DNA of 64,000 nt from Capitulum mitella (taxonomy: Eukaryota > Arthropoda > Thecostraca > Pollicipedomorpha > Pollicipedidae). The stretch lies in the NCBI GenBank assembly GCA_030062745.1, contig CP099847.1, positions 2,712,304-2,776,303 of the forward strand, read 5' to 3'. This document shows, in pieces, positions 11,401 to 20,400 of the stretch; the stretch's first letter is position 1; the number at the start of each line of letters is the position of its first letter. A program made the position numbers and the translations under genes. The notes beneath the pieces were generated by a model that saw only the letters and a program-made list of their open reading frames with translations, did no database searches and was not told where the DNA came from.

Positions 11401-14400
11401 TGTGCTGGCAGTTTCAGCAGCAAAGAAAACAGACAGCTTAGTTTTTCCCGGGTGGGAAGAGCAAAATCTTGACAAAAAGTTAGCAAACGTGTTTCCAAAT
11501 GCCACTTTATCTTTAGATACCTGTTCTGAGGCTGAAAGGAACAACGTCTACCCCAATCAAAGCTGTGTCGGGTTACATTGCTCTCAGGAGAAAGATTAAA
11601 ACGTAAAGTTGTGCTCTGCGAATTTTGTCCAGGTTTGTTTAAGGATCAATAAGTATTAATACCCGACATACATTAGGTTCTTTAAAGATGACTTGAAGCA
11701 AAGCAGATTGGATTCTGTAACGGAACCGCTGAGATGAACCGATCAGCAATTCATTTCTTGTTTATCACAAACTTCGTCAGCAATTCAATTCGCTTTCACC
11801 ATGCACATGCAAACATTTCAACCGTACAAACACACATGCATGCAATCGCAACACCCCAAGCAAGGTATGGCGGGATCTTCCGCCTTTCGATTCCACACTG
11901 CGCCAGCGAACCGCCTTCCCTCCCTCCGTCCAGCCTACGCCCCGCCGCGCAGCTGCCGACGAGACGCCATCTGTTTACCGCTACTAGTCGGGGCCGTCGC
12001 TTTGATCGTCGGCGAGCAGCGGAGACGGCGGCGGTGTCGGTGCCCGGTCTGGGATCGGGATCAGCTGTCACTCATCTCACGCGGCGGCCGAGCACCTGGC
12101 CATTACAGGACGGTTCGGCACGCACTTCCGGCGGTGTAGCCCGTACCGCTCCGGCCACGGCGCTCATCAAAGCGGAGCGACGGGAGGTCCTCGTCGCTCG
12201 AACGGTCGCATTTGCAGCTGCACCAGCCGAACGCCAGCGACGGGAGTGTTGGTTCTGAGATGACCTGGTTTTCCGGAGGCAGCTGTCTGTCATGATTACA
12301 CACGCAGACCGCGCAAAGGAGATAGACTGGAAGCAGTTCTGAATTTGGCTCGCGAGATGCAGTGTCAGGGGACTGGAGTGGAGCTTTTACTCTGAGTGGG
12401 GTAAAATGGCCGTCATACTTGTCCTGCGGTCCAGGTCCGTTCTCGACAGGACCGAAATTCATGTGACAAAGATGACACTGCGCACAAAATTCAGGCGCAA
12501 ACCAACGGCTCAGAAAAGGTGGTACATTCATATTCCCGATTCTTTTCAAGGCGCTGCATCTGAGAAAACGCTGCGGCTGGGCTCATTTTGCATTCAAATA
12601 TTAATAAATTAAAAATACGCTGAAACAAAATTGGCACTTCGTGAGCCTTATCATGGCGACATTAAGGCACTTTCAGGATATGAAGTAGGAACTCTGAAAC
12701 ATCTGCTAAACCATCTTTATCTAACACTACGGTTGCGCCACTAGAAGGCCTCTCAGTATCAAACTGCCTCCGTTCAAAGGGGGTCGCACCCAAACTTTCT
12801 GTCTTCAAATTGAAGGCTGTTCGCAGCTCCTGGAACTCGGTGAGTGGAGACGAATTTCACTCGATTCCAGCGAGGCCGTCATCCATTCAGATCAGTTCCC
12901 TGGCACGGTCGCCTCAGCCTGGCCTCTATGAGATCGAAGACGGCGGTCAGCTGAGCCTGAAATGTGACGTCATTGGTGCTCGACCTGCCGCGAGAGTTCA
13001 GTGGCAGCGCAATGGCCGGGACATTCAGCCAGGTGAGCCGAATATTTCGTGCACAGCTGGTCACCAAAGCATTCATTCCCTGTACATTTAATGTGGTCCA
13101 CAGAGTCGCATATCCCTGTCGTTTCTGAAGCGTATTTCGTGCATTGTGTCCATGGGTTATTGCGTATCATTTGTCGTCAGTGCACACGTCAGTGGACCAA
13201 ACCTTTTCAGCTCTTTTTGCTTCAAACAATACCACTCTCTGTTTAAGACAGAACTAGTTGTAAACGTATTTTTTCATCTCTGCAGATCAAGAGGACTCGT
13301 TCTCTGGCTGGGGCAGCCCGCTCCGTAACGACACGACCTCGGTGGTGACGCTGCGGCCCACGGCAGCCGATGACGGGGCCGGCTATTCCTGTGTGGCCAA
13401 ACACCCGGCCATCAGAGCTGGGGATCAGCGGAGGCTCAACTCCACCGTGCGACTCTCCGTTCTATGTAAGTGTAACATTGGAGCAAACATTGGACCGTAT
13501 AGTAATGTGGACCAACAACGCCCACGTCAAATGTGTCCATGCCAGTCCAGGTGGCACCAATCGTTCATCGCGAAATATTGATGCCTCACGCCGGGCGTTG
13601 TCCATGGCCTGCCGCGGGTGCACTCTCAGATAACTGAGTGCAAAACTGCGCTCGACGTGACGGCATGTTTCATGTTGGCCGCTGGAGATGCTGCAAGAGA
13701 GTTTTGCCTACTTTTCAGCCTGCTTTTGCAGCATCCTGAATTCCGTTCCATGTTCTTTTTACCCAAGACCTTCCAACTGACCACGTGCAAAACAAGACCA
13801 CTTTCTCTCTGTCCGCAGACCGTCCGGGGGCGCCCTGAAATCAGCGGCTACACAGAGGGTGAAACGGTCCGGATTGGAGAGCTGAAGACCCTGACCTGCA
13901 TCTCACGAGGCGGCAACCCGCCGGCGGAGCTGGTCTGGCTGAAGAACGGCCGGCCTGTCGGCGCCAAGTACCGGCTGGCCGACGGCAGCGCGATACTGAA
14001 GCTCACGTTCAGAGTGAACGTGTCTGACCTGAACGCTGCCTACCGCTGCGAAGCCTCTTCAGCCGTTCATCCTGAGCTCGTGACGGCGCAGATCAAGATG
14101 AACGTTCAGTGTGAGTAGACTTCAGTGGGCTGAACTGTTTTTGTTTCAGGTTTTTGTGACCACTGCATGAAGGCAGATCAGTCGGCATCATCCGTCCAGG
14201 TTAACCTGCTCTCATGTGTTGTTTTCAATGTATATTAGATGAAAACCATTGAGGAGCATAATTCACAATCGTAATGACTGATGATATAGATGAAACCCGA
14301 AACATTTCTCTTCTGACGGGACATTGCCGTCAACAAGCCACTACTACTTGTCAAATTTCAGTCGGTCCGGATCGGGTGACCGTTTCCGGTACTCGGGAAG

Positions 14401-17400
14401 CCAAAGGAGGAGACACGGTGCACATAACCTGCGTGACCTCCAGCAGTAACCCTCCGGCCAACATCACCTGGGTCATCAACGGACGCACCATGATGAACGT
14501 GAGGATACCCCTCACATCATTGCCGCAGCGAACGTCAATTGCTTAGCAAAGTCTGCATCATAATTACCGACAACGACTTGGCAACGGGATGGCTTCAGAA
14601 GCCATTCGACTGCTGAAGCCATTCCAGTCGTGATTTTGATACCGTCTGCGAAAAGACAAAACTTCTGATGACTTTTCGAGACATAAATCAAAGCTGACAG
14701 ACTAGCGGAGGGAAGTCGTTCCCGTGCTGGGACGGCTGGAAGCTTATAGTTGAATGGTGCATCCAGGACACGCGGGACGTTGCCGCTGATCCCGCCGGTG
14801 GCTGGGTGACCAGCTCCAACATCTCCACCGTCATTCCGCCCGGCATGGAGGATAACATAGAGGCCTCGTGCTACGCGCTGAACCCGACCCTGGGACAGAC
14901 GGAAGTCGGCTCAACGAAAATCGTAGTGCTTCGTAAGTTATCTGTCCTTTATCAAGCAGGTGCGACTTGTCAGTGCAAATGTACATCTATGAAGCATTTA
15001 AATTTTGAACTTTCCATGTTATATATCGTTAAATGTGCCTGCTTTAATTTCGTCATGTATCGATTTATTACCATGAATTCCATTTGTTTTCGACAGTTGA
15101 ATTTACACTATTTTCAGTTCTGTTTAACTGCGTGCATTATTCCAGACCCGCCAAAGCCGCCCAGCATTCTGGGCTACGAGCCTGACACTTACCTGAGGGC
15201 TGGAGAGAGGGTGTCGCTCTCCTGCATCGCCCAGGGTGGCAACCCGCCGGCCACCCTCACCTGGTACAGGGGCGACAGCGAGATCGTGTCCGAGACCGAG
15301 GTGGAGGACAACGTAGCTAGGAACGTCATCACATTCGAGGTGGACTACAAGGACAACGGCCGGGTGTACAAGTGCGACAGCCAGAACTCGGAGATGGGCG
15401 AAGTCCAGTCGGACAGCGTCACCCTGGGCGTTTACTGTGAGTGTTTGCAAACGTGCTTTGTTTCGTCCGTGTGAAGGTGCTGGTAGTGCGTGCAAGCATT
15501 GTAGTGGAACAGAGAAGAGTTCTGCACTTTTGTTTACTTCGTGAGGTTTACTCAGGGCTAGCATGTCAATTTGTACGAGATTTAGTATCGTTTTTTTGCA
15601 CTCGAATCTTGTAAAACTACTTCTGTTACGCAACGAACACGTTTCGATATTTCAGCGTCGGTGGTCCTGATCATAGGTACCTGATGTCATAGTGAGACTA
15701 CAAGTGTGACGTGTAACGTAGGCCCTTGTTAACCGGGCACCAGCTGGCGTGTTCTTATACCCACGACCGCCTGAGGTGTTAAAAAAATGCACTCTCTGTT
15801 ATCTCAGGATCTTACCGTCAGATCTGGACCGGTTTACCACCAATCGATAGCTCTGGGTCTTGCAGTCTTGAGTCATGTTAGCCCTGGTCTCGTGACTGAT
15901 GACGTCACAGACTACGCAAAACGCAAACACGACGTGGGAAAAACTGACACCGGCTGTTTCCTACTAGGAAAAATAATTGCTCTCTGCTGTTACTGAACGA
16001 TCTTCTACAGACAATTTTATATTTCATTAAGTTTTGACATCAGCCTATGAGATGACCTAACATGACCTCTTGTTGCATTTGGTGAACATTGCGAAGAGGC
16101 GCATATCGGTTTGTTTGTCTGACTTCAACGATGGCGAATGTCAACGGCAGTCACTCCTATCACCTAAAATGCAAATCAGTCCAATTGTCATCATGTATGT
16201 GATCGAGCATGACGTCTTATGTTGACATTCCACGGCTACGTATCCTTTTGGGAGCCGTGTCTTTTGCAGATCTAAATAATCCGTGCATTAAATTCGCGAA
16301 CATTATGAAAAAAATCGAAGCATGTTTGTGCCACTGTCCGAATAGGCCAAAACATGCATGCAAGGGTTCATCTATGACATCATATCTCCATGACATGATT
16401 TAGCATGGAAAGAGTTTTGATGCCAAAATATGTAAAACTGATCGGTGAAGAGGTACAGAAAGTTTGGTTAGACTGAATTTCATGATTCAGAAATTATTCA
16501 TGAAAAATCGAGGAGGTGCCCTCTTCGACACCCACCCTCCCGGGCGGTGCGGGATGAACGGCTCAGCAAACTTGGTGTTCGACAGTTCCGCCGAACAGTC
16601 TGAAGCTGGAGGTTCGTCCGGAGCGTCTAAGGTCGGCCAGTCAGGCGATCCTGACCTGCGAGTCTCGACCGTCGTACCCGGCTGCTGAGCTGACCTGGTG
16701 GAGGGACAACTTCCAGGTCACGGACGGCGTCACCGCCCTGGAAACGTTCCCGGCCGGCACTCAGGGCGGGTACGTTGGCGCATTTTCCACATATCTCATA
16801 ACATGAAACAAGTACGGTCACTTTCAGCCACCATCCAGTCCCGTTTATTTTCGGGTTTTAATTTGTATTTTGAAGACATGACGCTTGCTCTGCTACACAA
16901 GAAGTGTGGACATTTGGGTGGCATCTGAGAAGGTGTGGGACTGCTTCAAAGACTGGCTGTTCTATGCGTTATTGTTATCGGTGTCAGGTTTCCCTGAAAC
17001 CTTGTGGTCGATAGATTTACCAGCTTTTTTGCTGGCAGTCCACGAAGCAAACTGCAGGACGTTCAGACCGTTTTGTGTCCAGATAAAGACGCGAGGGTTA
17101 CAGTCCATTTGTGCTTTTTAGATCATCCAGTCGGCTTCAGCTGCGCAAGAATCTAACTGGTTCCGATGATGGAGCCATCTACACGTGCAGGTCCAAGATG
17201 GCCAAGCTGTCTGACATAGTGCAAGACCAAGTCACACTTCGCGTGGCCTGTAAGTGTTTGGCTGGAGCTTGTCCTATGTCTCTACTTACAAATAAACATA
17301 CTAATAAATTTGCAAAGGTCCAGGAAAAAACCTGCATTGCCTTACCTTGCCTTGCCTTGCTTCGCTTGCCAGTGAGGCATTCGACACCTAAATTGGCTGT

Positions 17401-20400
17401 CACTTTTCAGATCCACCAGAGTTCATCAAGACTGACCTCCTGCTGGACATTAAGCAAGGCTCTTCACACGTGATAAACGTAACAGCCAGAGCCAACCCAA
17501 TCAACGTAAATTACACTTGGTTCCGAGAGCCTCCTGCGGATGTCGCTGCTGTACCTGCGGAAGGCCCCGTGATGAACATAACGAAGGCGAAAAGATTGGA
17601 TGCCGGTTGGTACCGTGTAGAAGCGGCCAACTCCGAAGGAACGACCAGCACCAGGATTCACATCAACGTTCAGTGTGGGTGCACCGCCAGTGTTTTTCAA
17701 TGTATTCATGCTTTTTACAGAGTAATGAGAATGCGATGTATTCATACTCGACGAAGATGCACAACAGTAATGGAGCCTGGGATAACCCAGCGTTTTGCCT
17801 CCGGAGAGCCCGATCTTGTAACCTGCTACATTTGTGATACAATATTTTGCTTAAGTTATCTATAGACAATCAGCCTACCGAGTTCCATATCACCCAAGCG
17901 CTCGGGTGGAGCCCCTGCCGCTTCGTGGCGATGAAATGGGCACGGAAGGATTAACCGCATAGAAATCCTTCGCCTGTTCCATTTACTTAGTATTCTGGCT
18001 CTGGCTCAAAACGATTTGACTTTGCAGAACTCTAATCTCAGACCATCTGGTAATTTGGTAATATTTCGCGAAAGCAACATTGTGAAACGTTTATCACGCA
18101 GAAATTAGCCTACAGCTGGTTAAGAGCATGTCTTCAGCGTTTGCAAGTGTATGATTCGTGCGATGTTGTTTTTCTCAGATCCTCCGGAGATCCGGACCGT
18201 CTCGGAGGTCTCCACGGTCTCCCCTGGAGAGGACGCCGTGCTCGAGTGCACGATCGACGCCAACCCGATCACAGACGGCATGATCTCTTGGCGCCGGGAA
18301 AACTTCAGCTTCACTGCCGGCAGGGTGGACGTGTCCTTCAGCAACGGCTCCTCCCGCCTCACCATACGCAACGTCACGAAAGAAGATGTCGGTCACTTCG
18401 AGTGCAATGTCGACAACGGTATTGGCGAAGCCTCTGGAGTGGCAAAGTTGCTTGTGAAACGTGAGTAAACACTCTTTTTTGATGACGCTGAGTAATAGGT
18501 CCACCGACTTAAAATGGCTGGTGTATCACGTCAGGTGTCATACATGATTTTATCTACGCTTCGTGTGGTGATTTCGATGTCTTGGTACGTTGTTATATTG
18601 TTCACGTACTGAATAAAATCGAAAGCCTTTTACATGTCCTAAATCGAAGCGCTAAGTTTTAAACCTCATTAAGCATGGCTTTATTGTGTTTTTTTTCCAT
18701 TCCAGACGGGCCTGAAATAATTCAAGATCCCCACTTTTCCAAGTCGGCTGCTGAGCTGAACAGCACCGCTCGAGTCACGTGTCGAGCCAGAGGAGCTCCC
18801 AACGTGACATTTCACTGGGCGAAACAGGGAAAGTCCATTGACTTAGAGGCCGATTCAGTGAAATACCGGATGATCTACACTCAGGTGGGCCCCATTTTTC
18901 GGTTCCGGACCATGTCGCTTTCTAAATGACATTCTGAATTAGATGTCATTGGTTACGAGCTTCTGTTCGGTCTCACAGCGCTGACGAGACCACCTTGAGA
19001 TTACGCTTCGTATAACCGTATGTCTGCTCACGAAAACTGCTATTTTTTCAGACTGACCTTGTAACCTGGCAGTCGGTGCTCAAAGTGAACAGAATCCAAG
19101 CCTCGGACTACGCCAAATACGAGTGCGTGGCTGAGAACGAGCTGGGCTCGGCCGTACAGGAGGTCGTGCTGGGCCGTCCCAGGGTGCCTGACCCGCCGGC
19201 CCGCCTGAGAGTTGTCAACGTGTCCCATGACACGGCCGTGCTCCAGTGGTCTCCGGGCTTCAACGGAGGCCTTGTCCAGGTCAGAGCCGATAGCATCTCT
19301 GAATTATCTCCGAAACATTCGACGGAGTTTCGTGCAATACCACACGGTGTGTCAACCGCAAGGAAATTATGCAAAATACATAATTTGAACACAAAAATGC
19401 AAAACGATTTAAGAAAGTTAGTCGGAACAGAACTGTGCTAGCCAAAGGCAATCGTGTCGACTGAGAATTCCGCAATCATGCTCCATCTGGTGAGCGTTCA
19501 TGAATTCTGTTCTGGCCGTATTACGTGGAGCACGCGTCTTGATAAGCAGTTCCGTCGTTCACGGCTCTGTGACGGGGTCCCGACAGATCTACAGAGTTCG
19601 GCACTCCATCACGGCCAACAGAGCTGGACCAAACTACGATGACGTTCGGCCGAGCAACGCCACCAGCTTCACTGTGCGAGGACTCCGACCCAGCACCGAG
19701 TACGCCTTCGCCGTCATGGCCTTCAACAGGCTCGGCGGCAGCGGCTACACCAGCGACGTCGTAACGAAGACCCTGGGTAAGAGTAAAGTGGCTTGAGATG
19801 TTTTTGGGGGAGATTGTGTAATTCAGCATTTCTTTATCGAACTTGTAACAATATGTTTGTTGACATTATTCTTTAGTTAGTCACGATAATTATAAAAAAT
19901 CAGATTTGCCGCAGTTCGTTTACATATGAGGCACATTCCATCTGCATAAGTGTCAGCATATTCTGGCCTCTATTTCGAGCGATTGTGTAGTTGAGGTTCT
20001 TTTGCTATGCAGTTCCTTCATGTCTAAAATGGCATCCTGAAGCTTACGTTTCGCCTACAACGTCTCTATTACTAATTATGTTTTGATGTTGGACCCTTCT
20101 GCGCTCATTACGTAATGGACGCTGTTCATATTGTCCTAACCCTCGCCAGAAAAGAAAGGAAGGTTGGTGCATCTCCCTGACGTTTTTTTGCAAGTTTCCC
20201 TGCAACGACTTAGCCAGCCGTTCTGAAGTTTTGCGTAACTGTGTTTGGAAAATTTTAACATTTGAACATTCATTAACATTTGAACATAACAAACATTTGA
20301 ACATTCGTAAACTCCGAGGTCAAAACGTTGGCAGGCCACTGACGTATGACCTCTTTCTCGTAAGCATGTCACAGAGCAATCATGATACGGTGCTCGTCTT

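Noticed and set aside
16586..16769. A suspected frameshift in copy A exon 9
   Set aside because: Length equals copy B (184 nt) and the frame LRSASQAILTC is continuous; differences are substitutions only.
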